From Bacteroides sp. OF04-15BH (lineage in GTDB: Bacteria; Bacteroidota; Bacteroidia; Bacteroidales; Bacteroidaceae): DNA of 64,000 bases. Location of the stretch: the NCBI RefSeq assembly GCF_003477995.1, contig NZ_QUEM01000009.1:1-64000 (forward strand). The letters run 5' to 3'. A program made the position numbers and the translations under genes. Shown piece by piece: positions 17,918 to 28,906 of the stretch. The notes under the pieces are model-generated. The model made no database searches. It saw only the letters and a list, made by a program, of their open reading frames with translations, and had not been told where the DNA came from. The stretch's first letter is position 1. Every line of letters begins with the position of its first letter.

Positions 17918-18808
17918 TTATTTAACTTTAATCTGATCAAATCCTTCTCCATATACGCCTACTACATTGCTTTGCGATACAAAGGCTTTGGGATCAATTT
18001 GGTTGATCAGTCTGAAAATAATGACACTTTCTCTTCTTTTGGCCAGGATGACCAAAACTTTCTTCGGTTCCTTACTGTACCAGCCTTCACCATAAAGTAC
18101 GGTTACTCCGCGCGAAACATCATGGCTGATTGCTGCCGCGATTTCATCGTATTTATTGGAGAAGATCAGGAACTGGACTGATTGGCGTGAAGAGTTCATG
18201 ACATAGTCCAGCATGACGTTTGATACGACCAGGGTAAAGAAACCGAATACCACTTTCTCCCAGTCATGGAAGACGATATAACTGGAGGATACGATGATAA
18301 AGTCACAAATCATCAGAATACGCCCCATGGTGATATCTTTGTATTTGTTGACAATGGCGGCAATGATATCCGTTCCTCCGGTACTTCCGTTGTTCAGGAA
18401 TACGATAGCCAGTCCGAATCCTTCCAATGCGCCACCGATTATTGCGGCCATGAAGGCCTGATCACCGACGATGCGGGGCAAATTGCCCTGTTCGTCGGCA
18501 ATCAGTTCCTGGAATCCGGCCAGTAATAGGGTAAGAGCAATGATGGCATAGATGCTTTTGACGCAGAACTTAAAGCCCAGCACCTTGATGGCAGCTATGA
18601 GCAAAATAGAGTTGATGACCAGGTAAGAATACTGTACCTTGATACCGGTGGCAAAGTAAATCAACGAAGAAATACCCGCCACACCTCCGGTGGTCACTTC
18701 ATAGGGAATCAGGAAGATAGTTACTCCCAGGGCATAACAAAGCAGCCCGATCATGATAAGCGCATAGTCTTTAGTCTCTTGCCATGCATTAATCTTAAAG
18801 TGTTTCAT
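17918..18808 (-). CDS. YitT family membrane protein (second of a tandem pair)
   Basis: 296 residues. Five to six N-terminal membrane segments (residues about 15-190), with [20 protein letters not shown] (134-153) as the family signature, then a cytosolic DUF2179 domain (about 215-296, ending [21 protein letters not shown]). Transport function is unknown. It overlaps the previous YitT gene by four bases (ATGA) and shares its layout and C-terminal sequence, so the two arose by duplication. Confidence 0.9.
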   Translation of the reverse strand: MKHFKINAWQETKDYALIMIGLLCYALGVTIFLIPYEVTTGGVAGISSLIYFATGIKVQYSYLVINSILLIAAIKVLGFKFCVKSIYAIIALTLLLAGFQELIADEQGNLPRIVGDQAFMAAIIGGALEGFGLAIVFLNNGSTGGTDIIAAIVNKYKDITMGRILMICDFIIVSSSYIVFHDWEKVVFGFFTLVVSNVMLDYVMNSSRQSVQFLIFSNKYDEIAAAISHDVSRGVTVLYGEGWYSKEPKKVLVILAKRRESVIIFRLINQIDPKAFVSQSNVVGVYGEGFDQIKVK

Positions 18809-19728
18809 TTTAATTTTATTTGGTTAAATCCGTTTCCATAAACACCTTCTGCCCTACTTGTTGAAACAAATGCATTCGGATCTACTTCGTGAATCATACG
18901 CAAGATATGAATGGATTCATTCTTGTGTACGATGGTAATCAATACCTTGGTCGGTGTGTGGCTGTAATAGCCTTCACTGTCGATTACCGTTACCGAGTGA
19001 CTCGTTTCATTAATAATGCGTTCACTTAACTGAACGTGGTCTTTCGTAAAGATGATAAACTGCACATCTTGTCGCGAACTGTTGACAATCATATCGAGCG
19101 TGTAGTTGCAGATAACCAGAACTACATAGCCGAACACCACCATTCTCCAGCTGTCAAAGAAATAGTAGCAGGAAGAAATGGTCAGAATGTTGATGTAAAT
19201 CATCACGCGGCCCAGACTGATATTGCGGTATTTGGTGACGATGGCCGCCACGATATCCAGTCCACCGGTACTACCGTTGTTTACAAATACCGTACCGATA
19301 CCGAATCCGCAGATGATGGCTCCCAGCACGCAGGCCATGGAATCCTGTCCGGGACCGAGTAACTGCAGGAATTGTCCCTGGTCGTCCTTCATGATGTTTT
19401 GTGCCACATCGAGGAAGAAAGACAGCGCAAAGATAGCGTATGTGGTTTTCAGCACAAACCGGTATCCCAGCTCTTTGATGGCAAATACCAGCAGGAACAC
19501 GTTGGCGATACAATAGGATAACTGAATGGGGATGCCTGTCAAGTAATACAAGATGGCACACATACCCGTCAAGTCACCTGTTGTCATCTTGTAGGGCAGC
19601 AAGAATGCTGCCCAACCGATGGCGTAACAAATCAGTCCAAAGTTAATGGCTACGAAGTCTTTGGCTTCGGTCATTACAGCCGCTTTGGTCAATTTCTTCG
19701 GCTTTAGCTTTTTTATGTCGTTGAACAT
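18805..19728 (-). CDS. YitT family membrane protein (first of a tandem pair)
   Basis: 307 residues. Same architecture as the next gene: membrane part to about residue 205, with FVNNGSTGGLDIVAAIVTKY in the middle, then a DUF2179 domain ending [13 protein letters not shown]. The ATG lies two bases after the leuS stop, so translation and transcription are coupled to leuS. The role is unknown; the pair may form a hetero-oligomer. Confidence 0.9.
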   Translation of the reverse strand: MFNDIKKLKPKKLTKAAVMTEAKDFVAINFGLICYAIGWAAFLLPYKMTTGDLTGMCAILYYLTGIPIQLSYCIANVFLLVFAIKELGYRFVLKTTYAIFALSFFLDVAQNIMKDDQGQFLQLLGPGQDSMACVLGAIICGFGIGTVFVNNGSTGGLDIVAAIVTKYRNISLGRVMIYINILTISSCYYFFDSWRMVVFGYVVLVICNYTLDMIVNSSRQDVQFIIFTKDHVQLSERIINETSHSVTVIDSEGYYSHTPTKVLITIVHKNESIHILRMIHEVDPNAFVSTSRAEGVYGNGFNQIKLK

Positions 19729-19730
19729 TG

Positions 19731-22568
19731 CTATTTGATTACGATGTTTACAATTCGTTTCGGAACAATGATCACTTTCACAATCTGCTTGCCGTCAATA
19801 TACTTCTGAGTCTGTTCGTCAGCCAGAACCGTTTCCTCGATGGTCTTCTGGTCGGCATCTGCCGGGAAGTCCATGGTGAAGCGTGTCTTACCATTAAACG
19901 AAATACTCAGGCGCATATTGTCTTCTACCAGATATTTCTCGTTGAATTTCGGCCACTGTGCGTCACAAACCGTAGTGGTATGACCCAACTGCTCCCACAA
20001 TTCTTCGGCGATGTGCGGAGCGAACGGAGCGATCAGCACTACAAGCTGCTCCAATACCTGCTTGTTCTTGCACTTCAGCTGTCCCAGTTCGTTCACACAG
20101 ATCATGAACGCACTGATCGAAGTATTGTATGAGAAGGCCTCAATGTCGGCGCTTACTTTCTTGATCAGCTTGTGCAGCGACTTCAGTTCTTCTTTGGTAG
20201 CCTCACCTTCTTCCGGCAGGAACTTGCCGTCGCGGCTGAAGTAGAGCGACCAGAATTTCTTCAGGAAGCGGTGGCATCCGTCAATACCGTTGGTATCCCA
20301 AGGCTTGCTCTGCTCTACCGGACCCAGGAACATTTCGTACAGACGCAGAGTATCGGCACCGAACTTCTCGACAATCATATCCGGATTGACCACATTGAAC
20401 ATACTCTTACTCATCTTCTCGATGGCCCATCCGCAGATGTACTTGCCGTCTTCGAGGATGAACTCGGCATTGTTGTATTCCGGACGCCAGTTCTTGAAGG
20501 CTTCTACGTCGAGCACGTCGTTTGTCACGATGTTCACATCCACGTGCAGCGGTGTGGTGTCGTACTGATCCTTCAGACCCAGAGAAACGAAGGTGTTGGT
20601 GTCCTTGATACGATATACAAAGTTGCTTCGTCCCTGAATCATACCCTGGTTCACCAGTTTCTGGAACGGCTCTTCCTTCACGCTGTAACCGTAGTCATAG
20701 AGGAACTTGTTCCAGAAGCGGCTGTAGATCAAGTGACCGGTAGCATGCTCTGTACCGCCCACATACAGGTCTACATTCTGCCAGTAAGCGTCAACCTTCG
20801 GATCAACAAGTGCCTTGTCGTTCTTCGGATCCATATAGCGCAGGTAATAAGCCGAACTTCCGGCGAATCCCGGCATGGTGTTCAATTCCAACGGGAAGAT
20901 GGTCTTGTTGTCGATCAGTTCGTTGGCTACCACCTTGTTGTTTACGGTGTCCCAAGCCCAGTTTGTAGCGTGTCCCAATGGAGGCTCACCGGTTTCGGTA
21001 GGCAGGAATTTGCTTACTTCCGGCAATTCCAGAGGCAGACAGCTTTCCGGAATCATATAAGGCATGTTGTCCTTGTAATATACCGGGAACGGCTCGCCCC
21101 AATAGCGCTGGCGGCTGAAGATGGCATCACGCAGACGGAAGTTCACCTTCACGCGTCCCAGATTGTGTTCCTTTACATATTTCTTGGTAGCAGCGATGGC
21201 CTCTTTCACAGTCAGACCGTTCAGAGAGAAGTCGATATAAGGAGTCACTCCCTCTTTCGGTGAATTGGTTACGATACCTTCCTTGGCATCGAAGCTCTCT
21301 TCGCTCACGTCGCATCCCTCAACCAACGGAACGATCGGCAGGTTGAAATGCTTGGCAAAAGCATAGTCGCGGCTGTCGTGTGCCGGAACAGCCATGATGG
21401 CACCGGTACCATAACCGGCCAATACATAGTCGCTGATCCAGATCGGGTTGGCCTCTCCTGTAAACGGATTGATGGCGTAAGAACCGGAGAACACACCGGT
21501 TACACGGCGGTCGGCAATACGCTCACGCTCGGTACGCTTCTTGGTTGCCTCGAGATAAGCCTCCACTTCGGCCTTCTGCTCGGCTGTAGTAACCAATGGA
21601 ACCAGTTCGCTTTCCGGAGCGAGAACCATAAAGGTCACACCGAACATGGTATCCGCACGGGTGGTAAAGATGGTGAATGAACGGTCGCTGTCCTTGATCT
21701 TGAACTCCACTTCAGTACCCTCCGAGCGGCCGATCCAGTTGCGCTGAGTCTCTTTCAGAGAATCAGTCCAGTCGATGGTATCCAGTCCGTCGAGCAGTCT
21801 CTGTGCATAAGCGCTGACACGCAGACACCACTGGCGCATCTTCTTCTGGACTACCGGGTAACCTCCACGCTCAGAAACACCGTCCACTACCTCATCGTTG
21901 GCCAATACGGTTCCCAGTTTCGGACACCAGTTAACCATTGTCTCGCCCAGATAGGCAATACGGTAATTCATCAATGTTTCCTGCTGCTGCTTTTCGCTCA
22001 TGGCTTTCCACTCGTCGGCAGTAAAGGTGAGTTCCTCACTGCAAGCCACGTTCAAGCCTTCCGTACCCTGCTGTTCGAAGTGAGCAACCAGTTTTTCGAT
22101 AGGCTGTGCCTTTTGGCAGTCATTGCAATAGAAACTTCCGAACATCTTCTGGAAGGCCCACTGGGTCCAGTGATAATAGTTCGGTTCGCAGGTTCTGATC
22201 TCACGGTCCCAGTCAAAGCAGAAACCGATTTTGTCCAGCTGCTCGCGATAACGGTTGATGTTGGCAGCTGTTGTGATGGCCGGATGCTGTCCGGTCTGGA
22301 TGGCATACTGCTCGGCCGGCAGTCCGTAGGCGTCATAGCCCATCGGGTTCAGCACGTTGAAGCCCTGCAGTCTTTTGTATCTGGCATAAATGTCCGAAGC
22401 GATGTATCCCAGCGGGTGTCCCACATGAAGGCCCGCTCCACTTGGATAAGGGAACATGTTCAGCACATAGAATTTCTTTTTCGATTCGTCTTCTGTCACT
22501 TTGTACGTATGGTTCTCAACCCAACGTTGATGCCATTTCTTTTCAATTTCTCTGAAATTGTATTCCAT
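19731..22568 (-). CDS. leuS: leucyl-tRNA synthetase
   Basis: 945 residues, class Ia synthetase charging tRNA-Leu. The ATG at 22568 gives [16 protein letters not shown], the normal LeuRS start; the open frame runs 31 codons further but without family similarity. HIGH motif HVGH (48-51), a zinc-like insertion near [10 protein letters not shown], the editing domain with [16 protein letters not shown], and KMSKS near residue 716. It is longer than E. coli LeuRS (860), as usual in Bacteroidetes. It heads the run leuS-yitT-yitT-rdgB-PorZ-like. Confidence 0.97.
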   Translation of the reverse strand: MEYNFREIEKKWHQRWVENHTYKVTEDESKKKFYVLNMFPYPSGAGLHVGHPLGYIASDIYARYKRLQGFNVLNPMGYDAYGLPAEQYAIQTGQHPAITTAANINRYREQLDKIGFCFDWDREIRTCEPNYYHWTQWAFQKMFGSFYCNDCQKAQPIEKLVAHFEQQGTEGLNVACSEELTFTADEWKAMSEKQQQETLMNYRIAYLGETMVNWCPKLGTVLANDEVVDGVSERGGYPVVQKKMRQWCLRVSAYAQRLLDGLDTIDWTDSLKETQRNWIGRSEGTEVEFKIKDSDRSFTIFTTRADTMFGVTFMVLAPESELVPLVTTAEQKAEVEAYLEATKKRTERERIADRRVTGVFSGSYAINPFTGEANPIWISDYVLAGYGTGAIMAVPAHDSRDYAFAKHFNLPIVPLVEGCDVSEESFDAKEGIVTNSPKEGVTPYIDFSLNGLTVKEAIAATKKYVKEHNLGRVKVNFRLRDAIFSRQRYWGEPFPVYYKDNMPYMIPESCLPLELPEVSKFLPTETGEPPLGHATNWAWDTVNNKVVANELIDNKTIFPLELNTMPGFAGSSAYYLRYMDPKNDKALVDPKVDAYWQNVDLYVGGTEHATGHLIYSRFWNKFLYDYGYSVKEEPFQKLVNQGMIQGRSNFVYRIKDTNTFVSLGLKDQYDTTPLHVDVNIVTNDVLDVEAFKNWRPEYNNAEFILEDGKYICGWAIEKMSKSMFNVVNPDMIVEKFGADTLRLYEMFLGPVEQSKPWDTNGIDGCHRFLKKFWSLYFSRDGKFLPEEGEATKEELKSLHKLIKKVSADIEAFSYNTSISAFMICVNELGQLKCKNKQVLEQLVVLIAPFAPHIAEELWEQLGHTTTVCDAQWPKFNEKYLVEDNMRLSISFNGKTRFTMDFPADADQKTIEETVLADEQTQKYIDGKQIVKVIIVPKRIVNIVIK

Positions 22569-22626
22569 TGTGAGTTTTGTTTTATGATAATTATTATGTT
22601 GTCTGCAAATGAATGGGCGCGCTCCC

Positions 22627-23142
22627 CTACTCGTTGATCCAGATATGTTCGATTTCGGCAACGATCACTTTATGCAGGTTGCCTTTCTTTTCTCCGTACC
22701 AGTTTTTCAGGATTTCCGGGTCCAGAAAATCCGATTCGCGCATTTCTCCCTCATAGAGCTGCTGGCATTCCAGAGTCATGCGTGCCTGTTCGTAAGTGAT
22801 GCCGTCGGTTTCCGTAAATACCGGTTTCAGTCCGCTTTCCTTTACTTTATCCAGGTCCCTACCCGATTTTGAGCCGCAGAGCGTATAGATTTTCCGTGCC
22901 TCTTCTTCCTTGCCCAGGAAAGAAAGCGACAGTTTGCGGTTCTTTTTCAGAAACTCGTAGGTGTATCTTTCCGGACGGACAAAGATAAAAGCCACGGGTT
23001 TGTTCCACAGCCACCCTATTCCGCCCCATGATGCGGTCATCATGTTAAAACACTCTTTGGTGCCGCCGGTTATCAGCATCCATTCCTTACCGATTGTTTC
23101 AAAGATATTTTCTTTGAATTCAGAGGGTTCAATCTGTTTCAT
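22627..23142 (-). CDS. flavin reductase-like FMN-binding protein
   Basis: 171 residues with the split-barrel flavin reductase-like layout: [52 protein letters not shown] (about 25-77) is the FMN-binding core, with N-M-M-T-A-S at the flavin site. Such proteins in anaerobes act as flavin or redox-active electron carriers; the donor and acceptor are unknown. ATG start with a minus-strand -7 box 24 bases upstream; it lies 58 bases before leuS on the same strand and may share its transcript. Confidence 0.83.
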   Translation of the reverse strand: MKQIEPSEFKENIFETIGKEWMLITGGTKECFNMMTASWGGIGWLWNKPVAFIFVRPERYTYEFLKKNRKLSLSFLGKEEEARKIYTLCGSKSGRDLDKVKESGLKPVFTETDGITYEQARMTLECQQLYEGEMRESDFLDPEILKNWYGEKKGNLHKVIVAEIEHIWINE

Positions 23143-23165
23143 TTTTTCTTTTTATTAATAAGGTG

Positions 23166-23173
23166 CAAAGATA
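23166..23173 (-). promoter_or_regulatory. -7 box for the flavin reductase-like gene
   Basis: Minus-strand TATCTTTG, 24 bases before the ATG at 23142. Confidence 0.6.
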
Positions 23174-23342
23174 TAAAAAAACTATTATCAAGAGCGAATT
23201 CTTGCTTTAAAAACCGCCGTCAGCGGGTGTATAATTTTTCTCTGCAAGGCCTTTCCCGGTCATTCCGATTGACATAGGTCAAGAAATGGTGTGTTTTTTT
23301 CTAATTTAGCTTGCTTTTTTTTCGGGAAAATGAATTTCGCCC

Positions 23343-23350
23343 TACCTTTG
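23343..23350 (+). promoter_or_regulatory. -7 box of an orphan transcription unit before mutS
   Basis: TACCTTTG with a TTTC 19 bases upstream (one mismatch to -33 TTTG). A GTTC/GAAC dyad follows at the presumed start. No coding frame follows. Confidence 0.5.
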
Positions 23351-23354
23351 CAGT

Positions 23355-23520
23355 GTTCAAAGGAACAACGAGAGATTTAAAGTAAAAAGATTGTTAGTAA
23401 ATTGATAATTAGTAAATTATCGTTGTAGGGATACAATGGAATTTAATGTTTAGGGTTTTAGAAAAAAATTGAGAGATTTAGGATTGATTGTCGGGGCGCT
23501 TTTAAAGTGGTCCCGTTTTT
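23355..23520 (+). ncRNA. candidate small RNA upstream of mutS
   Basis: Between a good -7 box (23343-23350) and a hairpin followed by a T-run (stem 23492-23515, CGGGGCGC... / ...GGTCCCG, then six T) there is about 165 bases without a gene. A second, stronger terminator follows at 23558-23588. A separately terminated transcript before the mutS promoter would be a small RNA. Family unknown. The intergenic region 23143-23626 holds nothing else I recognise. Confidence 0.4.
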
Positions 23521-23557
23521 TATTTTTGTCAATCTGTGCAAAAAAGCCACAACTTGG

Positions 23558-23588
23558 CTCTTCCCGGTTTCGGGAAGAGTATTTTTTT
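23558..23588 (+). terminator. strong intrinsic terminator before mutS
   Basis: CTCTTCCCG-GTTT-CGGGAAGAG, then TATTTTTTT. It insulates mutS from upstream transcription. Confidence 0.88.
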
Positions 23589-23589
23589 G

Positions 23590-23597
23590 TAATTTTG
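23590..23597 (+). promoter_or_regulatory. mutS -7 box
   Basis: TAATTTTG immediately after the terminator and 29 bases before the mutS ATG. Confidence 0.65.
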
Positions 23598-23626
23598 CGC
23601 GAACTTATTTTATAAATCACTAGTTT

Positions 23627-26242
23627 ATGGCAAAAGACGGGCTCACCCCCATGATGAAGCAGTTCTACGATTTGAAGGCAAAGCATCCCGATGCGGTGCT
23701 GTTGTTCCGCTGTGGCGACTTCTACGAAACGTACAGCAGCGATGCTGTCTCTGCTTCTGAAATATTAGGAATAACTCTTACAAAAAGAAATAACGGAGGC
23801 AAGGGTGGGGAACCTATTGAAATGGCCGGTTTCCCGCATCATGCCTTAGACACTTATCTGCCCAAACTGATTCGGGCGGGTAAGCGCGTAGCCATTTGCG
23901 ACCAGCTGGAAGATCCGAAACTGACCAAGACACTGGTCAAGCGCGGTATTACGGAGTTGGTTACTCCCGGTGTGGCAATGGGAGATAATGTACTGAATTA
24001 TAAGGAAAACAACTTCTTGGCTGCGGTTCATTTCGGAAAGAACAACTGCGGTGTATCTTTTCTGGATATCAGCACCGGCGAGTTCCTGACTGCGGAAGGA
24101 ACCTTTGAATATATCGACAAACTGCTTGCCAACTTCTCTCCCAAGGAAGTGCTGTATGAACGGGGAAAGCGGGGCATGTTCGAAGGGAATTTCGGAACAA
24201 AATATCTTACATTCGAGTTGGAAGACTGGGTTTTTACCGAAATGACTGCCAACGAGAAACTGCTGAAGCATTTCGAGGTGAAGAACCTGAAAGGTTTCGG
24301 TGTGGATCATCTTAAATCCGGAATCATTGCTTCGGGAGCAATCCTGCAATATCTGGAAATGACGCAACACAGCCAGATCGGACACATCACCTCATTGTCG
24401 CGCATCGAGGAAGAGCGCTATGTGCGCCTGGATAAGTTCACCGTGCGCAATTTGGAGTTATTGGGTTCGATGAACGAAGGCGGCAACTCCCTGCTGAATG
24501 TCATTGACCGTACGATTACTCCGATGGGAGCGCGTCTGCTCAAACGTTGGCTTCTCTTTCCGCTGAAGGATGAAAAGCCCATCAACGAGCGTCTGGATGT
24601 GGTGGAATACTTCTTTAAGGATCTGGAATACAGAGAGATTATCGAAGAGCAGCTCCATCTGATCGGTGATCTGGAGCGTATTATCTCCAAGGTTTCCGTG
24701 GGACGAGTGTCGCCCCGCGATGTGGTACAGTTGCGCACGGCGCTTCAGGCCATTGAACCGATAAAGGCCGCCTGCGAGCAGGCCGAGGACCCGACTTTGA
24801 AACGTATTGGCGAACAGCTCAATCTGTGTGCTTCCATCCGCGACCGTATTGCCCGCGAAATCAAGGCCGATCCGCCTTTGCTGGTCAATAAGGGTGGGGT
24901 CATTGCCGAAGGAGTAAATGCTGAGCTCGATGAGTTGCGCCATATTGCTTACGAAGGCAAAGACTATCTGTTGCAAATCCAGCAGCGCGAAACCGAAGAA
25001 ACCGGAATCCCCAGTTTGAAGATAGGTTACAATAACGTCTACGGATATTACCTTGAGGTACGAAATACTCATAAGGACAAAGTACCAGAGGGTTGGATCA
25101 GAAAACAAACTCTGGTCAATGCCGAGCGTTACATCACTCAGGAACTGAAAGAATATGAGGAAAAGATTCTGGGAGCCGAAGACAAGATTCTCTCTTTGGA
25201 GCTGAAACTTTTCAATGATCTGATCCTTTCCTTGGCCGAATATACTCCTGCCATTCAGATCAACGCCAACCTGATTGCCCGTTTGGACTGTCTGCTTTCC
25301 TTTGCTCTGGTGGCTCAGGAAAACAATTATATCCGTCCCACAATCGAGGACAGCGATGTGCTGGAGATTATTCAGGGGCGCCATCCGGTGATTGAGAAAC
25401 AGCTGCCGGTAGGGGAGCGCTATGTGGCCAATGATGTCTATCTGGACTGTGAACAGCAGCAAATCATCATCATTACGGGTCCGAATATGGCCGGTAAATC
25501 GGCTTTGCTCCGTCAGACCGCTCTGATTACCCTGATGGCACAGATCGGCTCTTTCGTGCCGGCCGAGCGTGCCCGCATCGGTATGGTGGACAAGATATTT
25601 ACGCGCGTGGGAGCCAGCGACAACATCTCCTTGGGCGAAAGTACCTTTATGGTGGAGATGAACGAGGCATCCAACATTCTGAACAACCTGTCGTCCAGAA
25701 GTCTGGTACTGTTTGACGAGTTGGGTCGTGGTACGTCCACTTACGACGGCATCAGCATTGCCTGGGCCATTGTGGAGTATATCCATGAGAACAAGAAAGG
25801 CAAGGCGCGCACGCTTTTTGCCACTCACTATCACGAGCTGAATGAGATGGAACAGATATTCCCACGCATCAAGAACTACAATGTTTCCGTGCGCGAGGTA
25901 GATGGTAAGGTGATCTTCCTGCGTAAACTGGAGCGAGGCGGCAGCGAGCATTCCTTCGGTATTCATGTGGCCAAACTGGCCGGTATGCCTAAAAGTATCG
26001 TGAAGCGTGCCAATGTGATTCTGAAGGAATTGGAGTCGGGTAGTGGTAAAGAGCAATTGGCTGCGTCCTTGAAAGAAGATCCCAAGAAGACACAACCCGT
26101 CCAGCTCAGTCTGTTCCAGTTGGACGATCCGGTATTGTGTCAGGTGCGCGATGAGATTCTTCATCTCGATATCAATAATCTGACCCCGATAGAGGCTTTG
26201 AATAAATTGAACGAAATCAAACGTATCGTATTGGGCAGATAA
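23627..26242 (+). CDS. mutS: DNA mismatch repair ATPase MutS
   Basis: 871 residues. It recognises mismatches and recruits MutL. The N-terminal mismatch-binding domain has the FYETYSSDA motif (Phe-x-Glu, about 31-33, wedges into the mismatch); then connector, core and clamp; Walker A GPNMAGKS near residue 618, the STF/E region GESTFMVEM and Walker [17 protein letters not shown], and a C-terminal dimerisation tail. The length and the FYE motif identify MutS1 rather than MutS2. ATG start behind its own promoter; monocistronic, with a terminator right after. Confidence 0.97.
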   Translation: MAKDGLTPMMKQFYDLKAKHPDAVLLFRCGDFYETYSSDAVSASEILGITLTKRNNGGKGGEPIEMAGFPHHALDTYLPKLIRAGKRVAICDQLEDPKLTKTLVKRGITELVTPGVAMGDNVLNYKENNFLAAVHFGKNNCGVSFLDISTGEFLTAEGTFEYIDKLLANFSPKEVLYERGKRGMFEGNFGTKYLTFELEDWVFTEMTANEKLLKHFEVKNLKGFGVDHLKSGIIASGAILQYLEMTQHSQIGHITSLSRIEEERYVRLDKFTVRNLELLGSMNEGGNSLLNVIDRTITPMGARLLKRWLLFPLKDEKPINERLDVVEYFFKDLEYREIIEEQLHLIGDLERIISKVSVGRVSPRDVVQLRTALQAIEPIKAACEQAEDPTLKRIGEQLNLCASIRDRIAREIKADPPLLVNKGGVIAEGVNAELDELRHIAYEGKDYLLQIQQRETEETGIPSLKIGYNNVYGYYLEVRNTHKDKVPEGWIRKQTLVNAERYITQELKEYEEKILGAEDKILSLELKLFNDLILSLAEYTPAIQINANLIARLDCLLSFALVAQENNYIRPTIEDSDVLEIIQGRHPVIEKQLPVGERYVANDVYLDCEQQQIIIITGPNMAGKSALLRQTALITLMAQIGSFVPAERARIGMVDKIFTRVGASDNISLGESTFMVEMNEASNILNNLSSRSLVLFDELGRGTSTYDGISIAWAIVEYIHENKKGKARTLFATHYHELNEMEQIFPRIKNYNVSVREVDGKVIFLRKLERGGSEHSFGIHVAKLAGMPKSIVKRANVILKELESGSGKEQLAASLKEDPKKTQPVQLSLFQLDDPVLCQVRDEILHLDINNLTPIEALNKLNEIKRIVLGR

Positions 26243-26246
26243 ACAG

Positions 26247-26292
26247 AAAAAGGCCATAGCACGCTTTCATTTAAAGCTGCTATGGCCTTTTT
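26247..26292 (+). terminator. mutS terminator
   Basis: A-run plus GGCCATAGCA, paired with TGCTATGGCC plus a T-run. Confidence 0.88.
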
Positions 26293-26789
26293 GTTACGTA
26301 TCCGTAGGGAATGATACAAACAAACTTTTCGGGCCTTTCTGCGCTGTTTTTGTATCATTTATTTCCAGATTCTTTTTGGGAAAAAACGGTTGCTGCAGTT
26401 TCCTTTTCAAATGATCGGGATGATTTTCCAAAAACATCGAAATGTTTTTTTCCGATTATCCTGATGTTTTTCCGAAAAGACCGAAAAGAAAATCCTGTTT
26501 CATTCAAAATACTGATAATCAGTAGTCTGTATATTTTCTGTTTTCAGAGCTATAGAATGGAACAACTGTCTGATTTTTTCAAAAAACTTTTTTCAGTTCC
26601 TGTATTTTTTATTTATGGAGCAGATTCATTTTAGACATCGTTTTGTCTAAAGGTTCTGTGTTTATGTACCTGTTTCATAGGCTGCAAACTGGTCTTCGTT
26701 CTCCGATACTGTTTGATAGGACCTTATTTCAGCATACTGTTTGCTGCAAATAGATAAAACAATGGATATATGTTCTCTGAGAGATAAAT
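26293..26789. other. intergenic region between mutS and katA
   Basis: About 500 bases, T-rich on the plus strand, without a supported gene. A 107-codon frame at 26311-26634 runs through the repeat and is Phe-rich low complexity. It holds one copy of the three-unit palindromic repeat and an 8-bp hairpin (TTTAGACA/TGTCTAAA, 26630-26651). Confidence 0.55.
26409..26474. repeat. three-unit palindromic intergenic repeat, copy A
   Basis: Three tandem imperfect palindromes of 21-24 bases: ATGATcgggATGAT, ACATcgaaATGT and ATTATCctgATG, separated by T-rich and A-rich arms. Same layout as 35841-35910 and 54580-54645. Confidence 0.55.
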
Positions 26790-26832
26790 AAAAATCCATA
26801 TCCGGATCGTTTGCTATCGGATATGGATTTTT
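26790..26832 (-). terminator. katA terminator
   Basis: 15-bp perfect stem AAAAATCCATATCCG / CGGATATGGATTTTT downstream of katA on the minus strand. Confidence 0.85.
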
Positions 26833-26887
26833 CTGATTTTGTTTTGAAGAGTAGAGGCTTGTTTTTCCTCCTGATAAAGTCACTTTG

Positions 26888-28351
26888 TTATTTCATATTG
26901 TTCACTAAATGTTCCAATCCCAAAGCGCGGGCCACTCCCATACCATAATTTTCATCGGCTTTCAGGCAGTTGCTGATGTGGCGGAGTTTGATTTCTTCCG
27001 GAATATCTCCCATAGCGCGGGCGGTGTTCTCAAACAGCACCTGCTGTTGCTCCGGAGTCATCAGGCGGAACAGGGCTCTGGGCTGTGAATAGTAGTCACA
27101 GTCATCTTCACGGTAGTCCCACTGATAAGCGCTGCCATCCAGTTCCAATGGTGGCTCCTTATACTCATTCTGGTCTTTCCATTCTCCGTAACTGTTCGGT
27201 TCATACCCTAAAGTGCCACCATGATTACCGTCCACACGCATCTGTCCGTCGCGGTGATACATATTCAGGAAAGGACAACGGCTGCGGTTCACCGGAATCT
27301 GATAGTGGTTCACTCCCAAACGATAACGTTGGGCATCTCCGTAAGAGAACAGTCGGCCTTGCAGCATACGGTCGGGTGAAAAGCCGATTCCCGGTACCAC
27401 ATTAGCAGGATTGAAAGCCGCCTGCTCTACATCTGCAAAATAATTCTCCGGGTTACGGTTCAGTTCCAGAATACCAACTTCTATCAACGGGAACTCTTTT
27501 TGCGACCATACCTTGGTCAGATCAAACGGGTTGTAAGGCATCTGTTTGGCCTGCTCCTCGGTCATAATCTGCACATACATCTTCCATTTTGGGAAATCTC
27601 CCTTTTCGATGCTTTCAAACAAGTCGCGCTGATGGCTTTCACGATCCTTGCCGATCAGAGCTTCAGCTTCCTGGTCTGTGAGATTCTTGATGCCCTGTTG
27701 TGTCAACAGATGGAATTTCACCCAATGACGTACGCCTTCGGCGTTGATAAACGAGAAGGTATGACTGCCATAACCATGCATGTGACGGTAAGAATAAGGG
27801 ATACCGCGGTCGCTCATGGTGATGGTTACCTGATGAAGGGCTTCAGGCAATAAGGTCCAGAAATCCCAGTTATTGCGGGCGCTGCGCATGTTGGTACGCG
27901 GATCCCGCTTCACCGCATGATTCAAATCAGGGAATTTCAGCGGGTCGCGCAGGAAGAATACCGGGGTGTTGTTGCCCACCAGATCCCAGTTTCCTTCCTC
28001 GGTGTAGAATTTGATGGCAAAGCCGCGGATATCTCTTTCCGCATCGGCTGCACCACGTTCTCCGGCCACGGTAGAGAAGCGGACAAAGAGTTCGGTTTTC
28101 TTTCCGATTTCCGAGAAAATGGCTGCTTTGGTGTAACGTGTGATGTCGTGCGTTACGGTAAAGGTACCAAACGCGCCCGAACCTTTGGCGTGCATACGTC
28201 TTTCCGGAATGACTTCGCGGTCAAAGTGAGCTAATTTTTCGAGGAACCATACATTCTGAAGAAGCATCGGACCTCGGCGTCCGGCAGTGGCAACATTCTG
28301 ATTGTCGGCTATTGGTGCTCCAGAAGCGCTAGTTAGTTTTTTATTCTCCAT
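26888..28351 (-). CDS. katA: monofunctional heme catalase
   Basis: 487 residues, a clade 3 small-subunit catalase turning hydrogen peroxide into water and oxygen. Distal His in [12 protein letters not shown] (H54), the Asn of [10 protein letters not shown] (about 127) and the proximal heme tyrosine in [14 protein letters not shown] (about 337). The heme proteins of Bacteroides depend on exogenous heme. The gene is 11 bases after the flavodoxin-like gene, so both share the divergent promoter region facing the LysR gene. Expected induction is by oxygen or peroxide, but the neighbouring regulator lacks the OxyR cysteine pair. Confidence 0.97.
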   Translation of the reverse strand: MENKKLTSASGAPIADNQNVATAGRRGPMLLQNVWFLEKLAHFDREVIPERRMHAKGSGAFGTFTVTHDITRYTKAAIFSEIGKKTELFVRFSTVAGERGAADAERDIRGFAIKFYTEEGNWDLVGNNTPVFFLRDPLKFPDLNHAVKRDPRTNMRSARNNWDFWTLLPEALHQVTITMSDRGIPYSYRHMHGYGSHTFSFINAEGVRHWVKFHLLTQQGIKNLTDQEAEALIGKDRESHQRDLFESIEKGDFPKWKMYVQIMTEEQAKQMPYNPFDLTKVWSQKEFPLIEVGILELNRNPENYFADVEQAAFNPANVVPGIGFSPDRMLQGRLFSYGDAQRYRLGVNHYQIPVNRSRCPFLNMYHRDGQMRVDGNHGGTLGYEPNSYGEWKDQNEYKEPPLELDGSAYQWDYREDDCDYYSQPRALFRLMTPEQQQVLFENTARAMGDIPEEIKLRHISNCLKADENYGMGVARALGLEHLVNNMK

Positions 28352-28362
28352 ATTACTCCATT

Positions 28363-28800
28363 TTAAAAGTTAAATCTCTTGTTTCTAATAAATTGATCCA
28401 GAATCTGTTTGTCCTTCTCGGTCAGTCGTCCGGTTTTTGATTTCAGTTCCGGAGAGTGACTTTCTCGGGGAATCTGCATCACCTTCTTCATCTTTCGGAA
28501 CATGCTTCCCGTGTGAATCTTGTAAGTGGTGAAAAACAGAGTCTGCTCTGCGGGTATGATGCCGGCAAGCGGTCGGCTCAGATCTACCCACGTGCGGTGC
28601 GGATGCTGCCCCACGACAAACCAGCCGCAGGTCCAGCATCCGGTAATCAGCAAGTCTGTATCCCGAATGCGTTCCGGCTTGAAGTCGGATAGGGAACTCA
28701 GGCTTACATTCCATCCCTTAGACCATAGATACATGGCGATTTCGCGGGCGTAACCGACCGTTTTTCCTTTATGACTGTAATAGACAACGGTTGCTTTCAT
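28363..28800 (-). CDS. flavodoxin-like protein
   Basis: 145 residues from the ATG at 28800 ([22 protein letters not shown]). A TTG 21 bases upstream overlaps the -7 box and is rejected. The N-terminal strand followed by SHKGKT is the FMN phosphate loop (family form T/S-x-T-G-x-T), and the central [25 protein letters not shown] takes the place of the flavin-stacking loop. Probably a small electron carrier or FMN reductase fold; function not known. It is the first gene of the katA unit, suggesting a redox stress role. Confidence 0.72.
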   Translation of the reverse strand: MKATVVYYSHKGKTVGYAREIAMYLWSKGWNVSLSSLSDFKPERIRDTDLLITGCWTCGWFVVGQHPHRTWVDLSRPLAGIIPAEQTLFFTTYKIHTGSMFRKMKKVMQIPRESHSPELKSKTGRLTEKDKQILDQFIRNKRFNF

Positions 28801-28820
28801 CCTATCAATTGTTAATTTCA

Positions 28821-28857
28821 CAAATGTATAATGGGTACAAAAAATATATTATATTTG
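28821..28857. promoter_or_regulatory. divergent promoters, flavodoxin-katA and LysR
   Basis: Minus-strand TACATTTG (28821-28828) and plus-strand TATATTTG (28850-28857) face away from each other. Between them TATAAT and ATTATA form a 6-bp dyad with 15 bases between, a plausible site for the LysR protein. Confidence 0.6.
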
Positions 28858-28906
28858 CAGACCACTATTTTTCGATAAGCCATATAGATGAAAACGATAA
28901 GTTGGG

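Noticed and set aside
22569..22661. 31-codon N-terminal extension of leuS
   Set aside because: The normal LeuRS start is the ATG at 22568; the extension has no similarity and overlaps the end of the flavin reductase-like gene.
24458..26257. 599-codon open frame antisense to mutS
   Set aside because: It mirrors mutS codon structure, has no recognisable domain and lies wholly inside a well supported gene.
26311..26634. 107-codon frame between mutS and katA
   Set aside because: Low-complexity Phe/Lys-rich translation caused by T-rich DNA and the palindromic repeat.
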